Below are positions 1 to 6,904 of a DNA stretch of 18,947 nucleotides, one piece after another. The position numbers and the translations under genes were made by a program. This DNA comes from Flavobacteriaceae bacterium (GTDB lineage Bacteria > Bacteroidota > Bacteroidia > Flavobacteriales > Flavobacteriaceae). Position 1 is the first letter of the stretch, and each line of letters starts with the position of its first letter. The notes beneath the pieces were generated by a model. That model made no database searches. It was not told where the DNA came from and was given only the letters and a program-made list of their open reading frames with translations. The DNA lies in the NCBI GenBank assembly GCA_030834365.1, contig JAURFJ010000014.1, positions 1 to 18,947 of the forward strand. Direction: 5' to 3'.

Positions 1-1
1 C

Positions 2-871
2 GATGCCGAAATGGTCGAAATGGCTCGTATACAATTGGATGAGGCGAAAACTAAATTACCTTTTGTAGAAGAGGAAATTAAGCTACTGCTCATTCCTAAA
101 GATCCTGAAGACGAGAAAGATGTGGTCATGGAAATTCGCGCGGGTACGGGCGGAGACGAAGCCAGCATATTCGCTGGAGACCTCTTTAGAATGTACACCA
201 AGTACTGCGAGTCAAGGGGTTGGAAAACCAACATAATCGATTTAAACGAAGGAACTAGCGGAGGATTTAAAGAGATCCATTTTGAAGTGAGCGGTCAAGA
301 CGTCTACGGCACATTAAAATTTGAGGCCGGCGTGCACCGCGTGCAGCGCGTGCCTCAAACCGAAACTCAAGGGCGCGTGCACACCAGTGCCGCAACGGTC
401 ATGGTGATACCCGAAGCTGAAGACTTTGATGTTGCTATAGAACCCAAAGACGTGCGTGTAGATTACTTCTGTTCTTCAGGCCCTGGTGGTCAATCGGTCA
501 ACACCACCTACTCGGCGGTGCGTCTGACTCACCTTCCGACCGGCATTGTAGCCCAGTGTCAAGATCAAAAATCTCAACACAAGAACAAAGAAAAGGCCTT
601 CAAAGTATTGCGCTCTAGATTGTACGACTTGGAGCTCGCCAAAAGGCAAGAAGAAGATGCTGCCAAGCGAAATTCTCAGGTGAGCTCAGGCGACAGATCG
701 GCAAAAATTCGCACCTACAACTATCCGCAAGGAAGGGTCACCGATCATCGTATTGGCTTAACCCTTTACGACCTTCAAGGAATCATCAACGGAGATATCC
801 AACGCATACTCGATGAGTTGAGAATGGTAGAGAACACTGAAAAACTCAAAGAAGCCTCTGAAACCATCTAG
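2..871 (+). CDS. prfA: Peptide chain release factor 1 (5' end outside window)
   Basis: Class I release factor that recognises UAA and UAG in the ribosomal A site and triggers peptidyl-tRNA hydrolysis in the cytoplasm. The frame is open from base 2, and the residues before the first in-window ATG at 11 still fit the family, so the gene starts upstream. About 289 residues are visible, and a typical RF1 has about 355-360, so roughly the first 70 are missing. The GGQ catalytic tripeptide is at 485-493 in the context SSGPGGQSVNTT. The codon-recognition tripeptide of the P-x-T type characteristic of RF1 (not the SPF of RF2) is PQT at 353-361, within RVPQTETQGRVHTSA. SGDRSAKIRTYNYPQGRVTD follows, as is usual. 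The stop lies one base before pyrF, suggesting co-transcription. Nothing looks degraded. Confidence 0.97.
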   Translation, partial: DAEMVEMARIQLDEAKTKLPFVEEEIKLLLIPKDPEDEKDVVMEIRAGTGGDEASIFAGDLFRMYTKYCESRGWKTNIIDLNEGTSGGFKEIHFEVSGQDVYGTLKFEAGVHRVQRVPQTETQGRVHTSAATVMVIPEAEDFDVAIEPKDVRVDYFCSSGPGGQSVNTTYSAVRLTHLPTGIVAQCQDQKSQHKNKEKAFKVLRSRLYDLELAKRQEEDAAKRNSQVSSGDRSAKIRTYNYPQGRVTDHRIGLTLYDLQGIINGDIQRILDELRMVENTEKLKEASETI

Positions 872-872
872 T

Positions 873-1691
873 ATGAATGCAGCATTTTTAACGAGTGAGA
901 TACGAAAAAAGGGATCCTTTCTCTGTGTAGGGATTGATCCGGTCATGGAACTTATGCCTGATCACCTAAAAAGGCAAAAAGATTCGTTGATCCAATTTTG
1001 CACCACCATTGTTGATGCAACTGCACCCCACTGTGTGGCTTTCAAACCCAACCTAGCTTTTTTTGAGGCCTATGGACTTGCAGGTTGGCATGCGCTGGAG
1101 CAGTTGATCGGTTACATCAAGACAAACTACCCCGATCACTTTACTATAGCTGATGCTAAAAGAGGAGACATCGGAAACACTGCTAAGGCCTATGCTAAGG
1201 CCTTCTTTGAGGTCTTAAATTTCGACGCCATAACGCTCTCACCCTATATGGGTGCTGAAACTATTGAACCCTATTTGGCCTACGAGGGCAAGATGGCTAT
1301 AGTTCTTGCACTGACGTCAAACAAAGGCGCTTTTGATTTCCAATGGAACGAAAACGGCCAAGGGCCACATTTGGTTGAGAAAGTAGTGGCCAAGACTCAA
1401 CAGCTCGCTTATAGTGACCGTATCATGTATGTGGTGGGTGCCACTCAAGACGCTCAAATTCGAGCGCTGCGTGCGCTTGCTCCAGATTCATTTTTCTTGA
1501 TGCCAGGTATAGGTGCACAGGGCGGCTCACTAACAGACGCCTTTGATGCGGCAAAAACTAAAGATGTGGGCTTAATCGTCAACTCGTCTAGGGGAATTAT
1601 TTATGCCTCTTCTGGAACAGATTTTGCCGAGATTGCAGCCAAAGAAGCGCAAACCTTACACCACCAAATGCAAACATTACTGTATATTTAA
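873..1691 (+). CDS. pyrF: Orotidine-5'-phosphate decarboxylase, type 2 (PyrF II)
   Basis: Decarboxylates OMP to UMP, the last step of de novo pyrimidine synthesis, in the cytoplasm. The 272-residue length and motif set match the longer type 2 subfamily (TIGR02127-like) rather than the E. coli type. Visible motifs are FLCVGIDP near residues 16-23, VAFKPNLAFFEAYG near 55-68, and DAKRGD at 94-99. The latter carries the catalytic lysine and aspartates (Lys96, Asp94, Asp99). The phosphate-binding loops are MPGIGAQGG at 210-218 and NSSRGI at 237-242. The ATG follows the prfA stop by one base and the next gene starts three bases after its stop, so the three genes probably form one operon. There is no sign of truncation. 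Confidence 0.96.
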   Translation: MNAAFLTSEIRKKGSFLCVGIDPVMELMPDHLKRQKDSLIQFCTTIVDATAPHCVAFKPNLAFFEAYGLAGWHALEQLIGYIKTNYPDHFTIADAKRGDIGNTAKAYAKAFFEVLNFDAITLSPYMGAETIEPYLAYEGKMAIVLALTSNKGAFDFQWNENGQGPHLVEKVVAKTQQLAYSDRIMYVVGATQDAQIRALRALAPDSFFLMPGIGAQGGSLTDAFDAAKTKDVGLIVNSSRGIIYASSGTDFAEIAAKEAQTLHHQMQTLLYI

Positions 1692-1694
1692 GAA

Positions 1695-2480
1695 ATGCTT
1701 CATTACACTACCTACACGGATGCCCAGTCAGATCAATGGGTCACCTTCGTTCACGGCGCTGGAGGTAGTTCAACTATTTGGTTTAAGCAGATTCGGGATT
1801 TCAGGAAACATTTCAATGTGTTGTTGCTCGATTTGAGGGGGCACGGAGATTCTAAAATTTCTCTTTCGCAGGCCTTTAATAGCAAATACACCTTTAATTC
1901 TATTGCTGACGACATCATCGAAGTGCTCGATTTTTTGACCATCAATCGCTCTCACTTTGTAGGCATTTCGCTGGGCACCATTCTGATTCGAAACTTGGCT
2001 GATCGCTACCCTGGGCGTGTGCAATCTATGGTGCTGGGTGGGGCTATTGTAAAGCTCGATGTGCGTTCGCGCCTATTGATTCATCTCGGAAATGCATTTA
2101 AGTCGGTGGTTCCTTACATCTGGTTGTACCGCTTTTTTGCCTTTGTGATCATGCCGAATAAGAATCACAAAGAGTCACGACACTTATTTGTACGCGAGGC
2201 AAAGAAACTCTATCAAAAAGAATTCCTGAAGTGGTTTAAACTAACGGCAGAACTAAATCCGCTTCTTCGCTTGTACCGCAGTGTAAATGTGGATATTCCA
2301 ACGCTATACGTGATGGGTGAAGAAGACTACCTCTTTTTGCCGCCTATTCGGGAGCTCCTAAAACATCAAATGAATGCCACACTAGAGGTTGTAGCTTGTT
2401 GTGGGCATGTGGTGAATGTAGAGCAGCCCGTTGTCTTTAACGCAACTACCCTGGGTTTTCTGAAAAACCGAACTAATTAA
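1695..2480 (+). CDS. Alpha/beta-fold hydrolase
   Basis: A 261-residue cytoplasmic alpha/beta hydrolase; no signal peptide is visible. The oxyanion-hole motif HGAGG is at residues 20-24, DLRGHGDS at 46-53, and the nucleophile elbow GISLG at 90-94 with Ser92. The probable acid is Asp211 (GEEDYLF) and the probable base is His238 (CGHVVNVEQP). All three catalytic residues are therefore present and the protein should be active. A basic, aromatic-rich cap region spans about 125-195. The substrate cannot be told from sequence; esterase or lipase-like, dehalogenase-like and acyl-transfer roles are all possible. It starts three bases after pyrF and probably shares its transcript, though no shared pathway is evident. 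Its last 8 bases overlap the 3' end of the convergent gene. Confidence 0.9.
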   Translation: MLHYTTYTDAQSDQWVTFVHGAGGSSTIWFKQIRDFRKHFNVLLLDLRGHGDSKISLSQAFNSKYTFNSIADDIIEVLDFLTINRSHFVGISLGTILIRNLADRYPGRVQSMVLGGAIVKLDVRSRLLIHLGNAFKSVVPYIWLYRFFAFVIMPNKNHKESRHLFVREAKKLYQKEFLKWFKLTAELNPLLRLYRSVNVDIPTLYVMGEEDYLFLPPIRELLKHQMNATLEVVACCGHVVNVEQPVVFNATTLGFLKNRTN

Positions 2481-2847
2481 GTTGAGCGCGCCACTGGTTG
2501 TAGTTTGTCAGCAGTAGTCGTCTATACAGGCGCAATGCCCGTTTAGAGAGTTGCAGGTATTCTTTGTTTACCGCGTGATCGTATTCGAGCCCTCTAAGAT
2601 AAGACTGAAGGTTTTTAGCCAGTATCATAGCTAATCGAATGAGCGAAAAATGTTGCTTTAAGGTCGTACGATCGCAAAGCGCATTGTAGACACTGTGCTT
2701 TAATAGTATAGAATCTTCGATAATCTGATGGGTGATCTCTGAAGTCAGTGCATTAGGTCTTTGGGTGTTTTCATCAGAAAAGCGCACGCGCTCGGTTATC
2801 TCACAAAGAGAGAGCGTGTCTTGATAAAATTTTTCTGATAACAACAT
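2473..2847 (-). CDS. Hypothetical protein, 124 aa, helical
   Basis: I do not recognise this protein. It is 124 residues long, with no signal peptide or membrane segment. It looks mostly alpha-helical: an acidic or polar N-terminal half (residues 1-50) and a basic C-terminal helix rich in Leu, Arg and Tyr (about 95-120, including SKRALRLYRRLLL). The composition suggests a small soluble protein, but there is no catalytic motif to name. Its stop (TAG at 2473-2475 on the minus strand) overlaps the convergent hydrolase by 8 bases. Its ATG at 2845-2847 opens onto an A/T-rich intergenic region shared with the divergent Lrp-type regulator. That arrangement makes regulation by the neighbour possible but unproven. 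The long open frame and tidy flanking spacing support a real gene. Confidence 0.65.
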   Translation of the reverse strand: MLLSEKFYQDTLSLCEITERVRFSDENTQRPNALTSEITHQIIEDSILLKHSVYNALCDRTTLKQHFSLIRLAMILAKNLQSYLRGLEYDHAVNKEYLQLSKRALRLYRRLLLTNYNQWRAQLN

Positions 2848-2954
2848 TTATCGAAATTAATCGAAGACAACAACACAGAAATATAATATCTAAGGTAGAT
2901 TTATATATTTACATTAATAAATAAGGTTTTTTAGTAAAATAAAATAAAATATTA
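2848..2954. promoter_or_regulatory. Divergent A/T-rich intergenic region between the 124-aa gene and the Lrp-type regulator
   Basis: This 107-base gap must hold the promoters of both divergent genes. It is strongly A/T rich. TATATTTA at 2904-2911 is one base from the Bacteroidota -7 consensus TAnnTTTG on the plus strand, but no good TTG -33 box sits at the right distance. Two TCGA boxes separated by AATTAA lie directly upstream of the 124-aa gene. Lrp-family proteins often regulate themselves and divergent neighbours, so an operator here is plausible, but none can be defined by eye. Confidence 0.4.
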
Positions 2955-3392
2955 ATGAAAGATCGAATCGACCAGCGGATTATTCAATTACTTCAACATA
3001 ATGCGCGCATTCCGTTCACTAAAATAGGGGCCGAAGTTGGCTTGAGTTCAGCAGCGGTCGCCGATCGGGTGCGAAAGCTAGAAGACGAGGGGGTCATTCT
3101 GGGATATGGCATTCAACTAGATCCGAGTTTACTAGGCCACCCGCTTCACGCTATTATTCACTTAAGGGCATTCGTGGGTATGCTAAAGCCCTTTCTCGCC
3201 CGGGTGCCATCGTTGAAGGAAATTCGAAATTGTTACCGCGTAACCGGAAATGAGAACATCATCATGGAGGTGGTATTGACCGATCAAAAGCACCTTGAAA
3301 AGCTAATAGATTTACTAATTTCGTACGGAGAAACTCGCACCCACATTGTGCTCTCCCAAGTTATACGCGATGCGCCTATTCACGCTGATTAG
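2955..3392 (+). CDS. Lrp/AsnC-family transcriptional regulator
   Basis: A 145-residue feast/famine regulator. The N-terminal winged helix-turn-helix spans about residues 3-50: IDQRIIQLLQHNAR, then FTKIGAEVGLS, with the recognition helix SSAAVADRVRKLEDEG around 31-46. The C-terminal ligand-binding (RAM) domain runs about 64-137 and includes the conserved turn YRVTGNENIIMEV (94-106), where effector amino acids bind in the family. Such proteins assemble as dimers to octamers and bind DNA, often autoregulating. The ATG at 2955 follows an A-rich leader with no clear Shine-Dalgarno sequence. The downstream lipoprotein gene begins inside this reading frame. The effector and targets cannot be named; the divergent gene and its own promoter are the first candidates. 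Confidence 0.92.
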   Translation: MKDRIDQRIIQLLQHNARIPFTKIGAEVGLSSAAVADRVRKLEDEGVILGYGIQLDPSLLGHPLHAIIHLRAFVGMLKPFLARVPSLKEIRNCYRVTGNENIIMEVVLTDQKHLEKLIDLLISYGETRTHIVLSQVIRDAPIHAD

Positions 3393-4002
3393 TTTACTTG
3401 TATTCCTAGCATCCTGTGCAGAGAAACGCTATCACGAAGACCAAACGAGCGTTGATCTAGATACGGTGCCTCTGGCTTTGCAAGAGTCTTATAAGTGGCA
3501 ATTGGAAAAAAATGAGACCTTTAAAGGGGCAGAAAGCCCGCTTAGGCCTAAAGAGAAAACAGTCTTTAAGCGTTTATCTTTTTTTACCCCAGACACCTCT
3601 TTTTTGGTAAATGCGCGATTTGAGCTAGAACCTGAACCAAAGGCGTTTGATATGCCTACCACAACCAATTCGTTTACCAAAGAGGTGGTTTACGGACGGC
3701 TTTTTTTCAGCTTAAAGGGTGTGCCGCAAGTATTAGAAGTCTATCGGGCCTTTGAGGCGCAAGACGATTACCTGTTTTTGCCCTTTTTTGATAAAACGAG
3801 CGGAGTCAGTACCTACGGTGGAGGTAGGTACATAGACCTTCGTTATCCGCTGGCAGACTCAGTGCTCATTGACTTCAATAAGGCGTATAATCCATATTGT
3901 GCGTACAATCCGAAGTACGCATGTGCATTGGTTCCCCCAGTGAATACGTTAACGGTAGCCGTAGAGGCCGGCGAGAAGAAGTTTGAATTGTTGTATAGGT
4001 AA
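3370..4002 (+). CDS. DUF1684 family lipoprotein
   Basis: A 210-residue protein with a lipoprotein signal peptide (MRLFTLISLLVFLASC), giving Cys16 as the lipidated residue and an envelope location. An ATG at 3346 in the same frame would put eight extra residues ahead of the signal peptide, so I chose 3370. The body matches DUF1684: a central YGGGRYIDL motif near 149-157, then the hallmark DFNKAYNPYCAYN (168-180) followed by ACALVPPVNTL. The biochemical function of the family is not established to my knowledge. The start overlaps the end of the Lrp-type gene by 23 bases, implying translational coupling. A hairpin follows the stop. Confidence in the family is good; the role is unknown. Confidence 0.88.
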   Translation: MRLFTLISLLVFLASCAEKRYHEDQTSVDLDTVPLALQESYKWQLEKNETFKGAESPLRPKEKTVFKRLSFFTPDTSFLVNARFELEPEPKAFDMPTTTNSFTKEVVYGRLFFSLKGVPQVLEVYRAFEAQDDYLFLPFFDKTSGVSTYGGGRYIDLRYPLADSVLIDFNKAYNPYCAYNPKYACALVPPVNTLTVAVEAGEKKFELLYR

Positions 4003-4033
4003 AAATTAGAGCGCTGCCTTGGCAGCACTCTAA
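4001..4033 (-). terminator. Intrinsic terminator after the porin gene, possibly bidirectional
   Basis: The arms 4006-4018 and 4021-4033 pair over 13 positions with one C-A mismatch. The inner GCTGCC/GGCAGC pairing leaves a nominal TT loop that would open slightly. The A-run at 4001-4005 becomes a T-tract directly after the stem for minus-strand transcription, so this most clearly ends the glnK-amt-porin transcript. There is no T-tract on the plus side, so termination of the DUF1684 transcript is less certain. A second, weaker hairpin (TAACCC at 4042-4047 with GGGTTA at 4055-4060) overlaps the porin stop codon. Confidence 0.75.
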
Positions 4034-4057
4034 TGTAAGATTAACCCTAAAGAGGGG

Positions 4058-5056
4058 TTAGAAGCTGTAAATCGCGGCGACTATGAATGCTGACAAATTA
4101 TCTGTTGATCCGCTACTATTGTTGTAAAAAGCGCTAGAGCCCGTATCTACTCTGAACTCTTGTTTAAAGGTAAAATTACCCGAACTATAACTTCCGGTCA
4201 AGGTTAGAGAGGTATTATCAAATTCTCCGCCTTCATCTAGTATTCCGGCACCCTTATCGTAAAAAAGTTCACCTCTTAATCCCAGGGCGTAACTGTCTGA
4301 TAGGTCGATCTGAGGGTAAAGAGCTATTCCTGAAAACGAGTTGTCACCGTCAAGGCTTGCATGAGTGGCGTTGATTCCAAGATAAAAGGCGTGGTTCAAA
4401 TCAAATCCGCCAGTGTAGTCAATTTGGGTGTAGTCTTCTCCTGCCAACAGATTTAAGAATTGGCCGTAAATGCCTAATTGTGCCCCAAACATGTAGCTGT
4501 CAAAGGCTATACCACTGCCGTCACGGTTTGCATCGGTGAAGTCTGTTTGATTCATTACACCAACCATTGCCGAGATGTCATCGGCTAGACTGAAGTCGAG
4601 CTTTAAACCGGTGTGCGAAAAGGGTCCGTACGAGAACATGTATGAGGTTGAGTAATTGAAGTTGGCCGTCGGAGAAATGACCTCATAACCCAGGAAGGTA
4701 TTGAAGTTTCCGAAGGTGGCGGTGACTCCTTCACCCAGTTCATAATAGACGTACAACTGGTTTATGATATTTGAAGATCCGACTGAATTAAAAACCGCTT
4801 CCTCACCGCGTGGACCGTAAACTAGATCAGCTACAAATCCATGTTTTTCGCCTTCATATGAAAAAATGAGGTTAGCCATACCCAATGAAAAGCCGGGCAA
4901 ATTGGCAAACGAAGTTCCTGGAGTATACTCACTGCTTCTATAGTAGGTGTCTACTGAGCCTGAGAGGTTAAAACTGGGTTTTTCTTGCGCGCTTACGGCG
5001 TTTAAAAAAGGCAAAAGAATGCTAAGCCCTACTAAAAAGAGTTTTGTGTTTTTCAT
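4058..5056 (-). CDS. Outer-membrane beta-barrel porin, BBP2/OmpL-like
   Basis: A 332-residue outer-membrane protein. Residues 1-23 form a Sec signal peptide (MKNTKLFLVGLSILLPFLNA, then VSA before QE). The mature part alternates short amphipathic strands and ends in a C-terminal aromatic residue (AAIYSF), typical of beta-barrels. SVDTYYR near 34-40, GFVADLVYG, the GYEVISPTANFNYSTSYMF segment and YGPFSHTGLK fit the PF07642 'beta-barrel porin-2' family. Its position directly downstream of glnK and amt suggests passage of ammonium or another small nitrogenous solute across the outer membrane; that substrate is inferred from context only. A terminator-like hairpin separates it from amt, so its expression may be set lower than or separately from the transporter. 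Confidence 0.87.
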   Translation of the reverse strand: MKNTKLFLVGLSILLPFLNAVSAQEKPSFNLSGSVDTYYRSSEYTPGTSFANLPGFSLGMANLIFSYEGEKHGFVADLVYGPRGEEAVFNSVGSSNIINQLYVYYELGEGVTATFGNFNTFLGYEVISPTANFNYSTSYMFSYGPFSHTGLKLDFSLADDISAMVGVMNQTDFTDANRDGSGIAFDSYMFGAQLGIYGQFLNLLAGEDYTQIDYTGGFDLNHAFYLGINATHASLDGDNSFSGIALYPQIDLSDSYALGLRGELFYDKGAGILDEGGEFDNTSLTLTGSYSSGNFTFKQEFRVDTGSSAFYNNSSGSTDNLSAFIVAAIYSF

Positions 5057-5078
5057 GATGTTTGTTTTAAGAGTGAAT

Positions 5079-5103
5079 AAAAAGGGGCGCTAAAACGCGC
5101 CCC
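5079..5103 (-). terminator. Strong terminator-like hairpin between amt and the porin gene
   Basis: GGGGCGC at 5084-5090 pairs perfectly with GCGCCCC at 5097-5103 around a six-base loop. The A-run at 5079-5083 becomes a T-tract right after the stem for minus-strand transcription. It lies 12 bases past the amt stop. Only about 22 bases remain before the porin ATG, too few for a complete promoter, so it probably acts as a partial terminator or attenuator, or as a 3' stabiliser of the amt message. Confidence 0.82.
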
Positions 5104-5115
5104 CCAGATTGATGA

Positions 5116-6372
5116 TTAATGTTGGTTAAGTCTGAAGTCTGGATAGGCGTCCATCCCGTGCTCGTGTATGTCAAGCCCCTCTATTTCTTCTTCACGACTA
5201 ACGCGAATACCCATAGTTTTCTTTAGCGTGAAGATGATCAAGAAAGCTGAGGCCGAGCAAAATAGCGCAACAGATCCCACACCCGCTAACTGCACTAGTA
5301 ATTGGTCTATTGAGGCCTTAGCTCCGAATACTCCGACTGCTAAAGTTCCCCAAATTCCGGTACCTAAGTGAACGGCGATAGCTCCAACAGGATCGTCTAA
5401 CTTGAACTTGTCTAACAAAGAAACCGCAAAAACAATAAGTGCACCACCAATGATTCCGATGATAATGGCTTGGTCTGGACTCATCTGGTCTGCTCCGGCG
5501 GTAATACTTACAAGACCTCCCAATATTCCATTTAGAAACATAGTTAGGTCAAGGTTTTTAAAGCGCAGATAGGCGATTATAAAGGCCGATACTCCTCCGG
5601 CAGCCGCCGCCAACGAGGTGGTGACTAGTGTTAAAGAGGTGAGCTCAGGATCGGCAGAAAGCACAGATCCTCCGTTAAACCCGAACCATCCAAGCCACAA
5701 GATCAATACACCGGCTGTGGTGAAAGGCATGCTGTGCCCGGTGATGGCGTTTGCGCTGCCGTCTTCGTTGTATTTTCCGATTCGGGGGCCTAGAAGGTAA
5801 ACAGCGATAAGCGCGGCCCATCCGCCTACAGAGTGAACAATGGTTGATCCAGCAAAGTCGTAGAAGCCTTCAGCTTCTCCGTAAGAAAGGGTAAAGAGAA
5901 ATCCACCTCCCCATTGCCATGAACCGGCAATCGGATAGATGATCCCCACATAGATAATGGTGAATAAGAAAAAAGATTGAAGCTTAATGCGCTCTGCCAC
6001 CGCACCAGAAACAATGGTGGCCGCGGTTGCTGCAAACATACCCTGGAAGAGAAAATCAGTCCACCAGGTGTACCCGCCATCAGCATAGGCCGGAGTCATC
6101 CCGCCTTCAGGCGCATCGATACCGAATCCAGCGAATTTGAGGAAGCCAAGGTCTCCATCTTCAAAGCCAGGATACATGAGGTTGAAACCTCCAACGTAGT
6201 AGAGCAAAAGGCCAACCGTAATGATGAAAATGTTTTTAAAGAGAATGTTTATCGTATTCTTTTGACGCGTAAGGCCGATTTCGAGAAACGAGAAGCCTAG
6301 GTGCATAAAGAAGACGAGCCCTGTGCAGAGCATCATCCAGATATTGTTAGCGGTAAAAAGAGCTGTTTCCAT
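5116..6372 (-). CDS. amt: Ammonium transporter (Amt/MEP/Rh family)
   Basis: A 418-residue inner-membrane channel, about 11 transmembrane helices, that conducts ammonium as a trimer. The conserved substrate-site residues are visible: Asp172 and His180 in YDFAGSTIVHSVGG, and the second pore histidine His335 in GAIAVHLGTGIWGT. FNGGS (232-236) and AERIK (126-130) are also family hallmarks. Unlike E. coli AmtB there is no cleavable signal peptide, as is common in the family. The cytoplasmic C-terminal tail (about 386-418), with EEEIEGLDIHEHG and YPDF, is the element that couples to P-II. The gene begins 24 bases after the P-II gene ends, the classic glnK-amtB pairing, so transport is expected to be blocked by the P-II trimer when nitrogen is ample. 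Confidence 0.96.
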   Translation of the reverse strand: METALFTANNIWMMLCTGLVFFMHLGFSFLEIGLTRQKNTINILFKNIFIITVGLLLYYVGGFNLMYPGFEDGDLGFLKFAGFGIDAPEGGMTPAYADGGYTWWTDFLFQGMFAATAATIVSGAVAERIKLQSFFLFTIIYVGIIYPIAGSWQWGGGFLFTLSYGEAEGFYDFAGSTIVHSVGGWAALIAVYLLGPRIGKYNEDGSANAITGHSMPFTTAGVLILWLGWFGFNGGSVLSADPELTSLTLVTTSLAAAAGGVSAFIIAYLRFKNLDLTMFLNGILGGLVSITAGADQMSPDQAIIIGIIGGALIVFAVSLLDKFKLDDPVGAIAVHLGTGIWGTLAVGVFGAKASIDQLLVQLAGVGSVALFCSASAFLIIFTLKKTMGIRVSREEEIEGLDIHEHGMDAYPDFRLNQH

Positions 6373-6396
6373 GATGTTTAGTTGATGATTAATGAC

Positions 6397-6735
6397 TTAG
6401 TTTATTCCTTCGTATCCGCTTTCACCTGTGCGAATGCGGTAGGCTTCCTCTATACTAGAAACGAAGATTTTACCGTCGCCTACATTTCCTGTTTTGGCGG
6501 TTTCCATAATGGTATTTACAGTAGTTTCAACAAAATCGTCACTAACCACGATAGACAAATAGCGACGCTGTATGTCTGAAGTCGAGTAGACCACGCCCCG
6601 ATACACGTGCCCCTGTTTTTCGTTACCTACTCCGGTAACGTCCCAATAGCTGAAAAATACCACACCTACATTGTGTAGTGCCTTTTTCACCTCGTCAAAT
6701 TTTGACTTGCGAATGATTGCTTCAATTTTTTTCAT
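6397..6735 (-). CDS. glnK: P-II family nitrogen regulatory protein (GlnK type)
   Basis: A 112-residue trimeric signalling protein that senses ATP/ADP and 2-oxoglutarate and docks on Amt. The start at 6733-6735 gives the canonical MKKIEAIIR N-terminus; an in-frame ATG at 6786 would add 17 atypical residues. WDVTGVGNEK (31-40) leads into the T-loop. The tyrosine equivalent to the uridylylated Tyr51 is Tyr50 (YRGVVYSTSD), but its surroundings (STSDIQRRYL) differ from the proteobacterial DFLPK type. I recall this sequence style from other Bacteroidota. The B-loop is KTGNVGDGKIFV (81-92) and the C-loop begins IRTGE (101-105). Whether Tyr50 is modified here is unknown. The gene leads the operon with amt and the porin. 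Confidence 0.95.
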   Translation of the reverse strand: MKKIEAIIRKSKFDEVKKALHNVGVVFFSYWDVTGVGNEKQGHVYRGVVYSTSDIQRRYLSIVVSDDFVETTVNTIMETAKTGNVGDGKIFVSSIEEAYRIRTGESGYEGIN

Positions 6736-6904
6736 TGATTTTTTGATTTTGATGTGATAAACGTAGTGTTTTAAGTTTTTTAACAAATTATTTACATTTG
6801 TTTTTCCAAAACATTTAATAATTTTTAATAAACAACAATCAAAACTTGCGAGATCCCGATTTTTAGGCCTCTATAAATAAGTATTTAGGAAAAAAGAAGA
6901 AAAG
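6736..6904 (-). promoter_or_regulatory. Leader and promoter region of the glnK-amt-porin operon
   Basis: This 169-base, very A/T-rich gap separates glnK from the stop of fluC upstream and must hold the operon's promoter. I find no exact TAnnTTTG on the minus strand; the nearest is ATAATTTG (complement of 6784-6791), two mismatches away. I see no TGGCAC-N5-TTGC sigma-54 element. A pyrimidine-rich stretch follows the fluC stop on the minus strand, but no stable stem precedes it. There is no recognisable coding content. Confidence 0.4.

Noticed and set aside
479..493. RF1 catalytic loop reads GPGGQ rather than the E. coli GAGGQ
   Set aside because: The GGQ itself is intact and, from memory, proline at this place is common in Bacteroidota RF1; not unusual.
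5826..6086. 86-codon open frame in another minus-strand frame inside amt
   Set aside because: It lies wholly within the amt reading frame, with low-complexity composition and no start context; shadow of amt.
5977..6300. 107-codon open frame on the plus strand inside amt
   Set aside because: It is antisense to a well-conserved membrane-protein gene and its protein resembles no family; a chance frame opposite amt.
6736..6904. Possible sigma-54 promoter ahead of glnK
   Set aside because: No GG-N10-GC spacing with TGGCAC/TTGC elements could be found on the minus strand.
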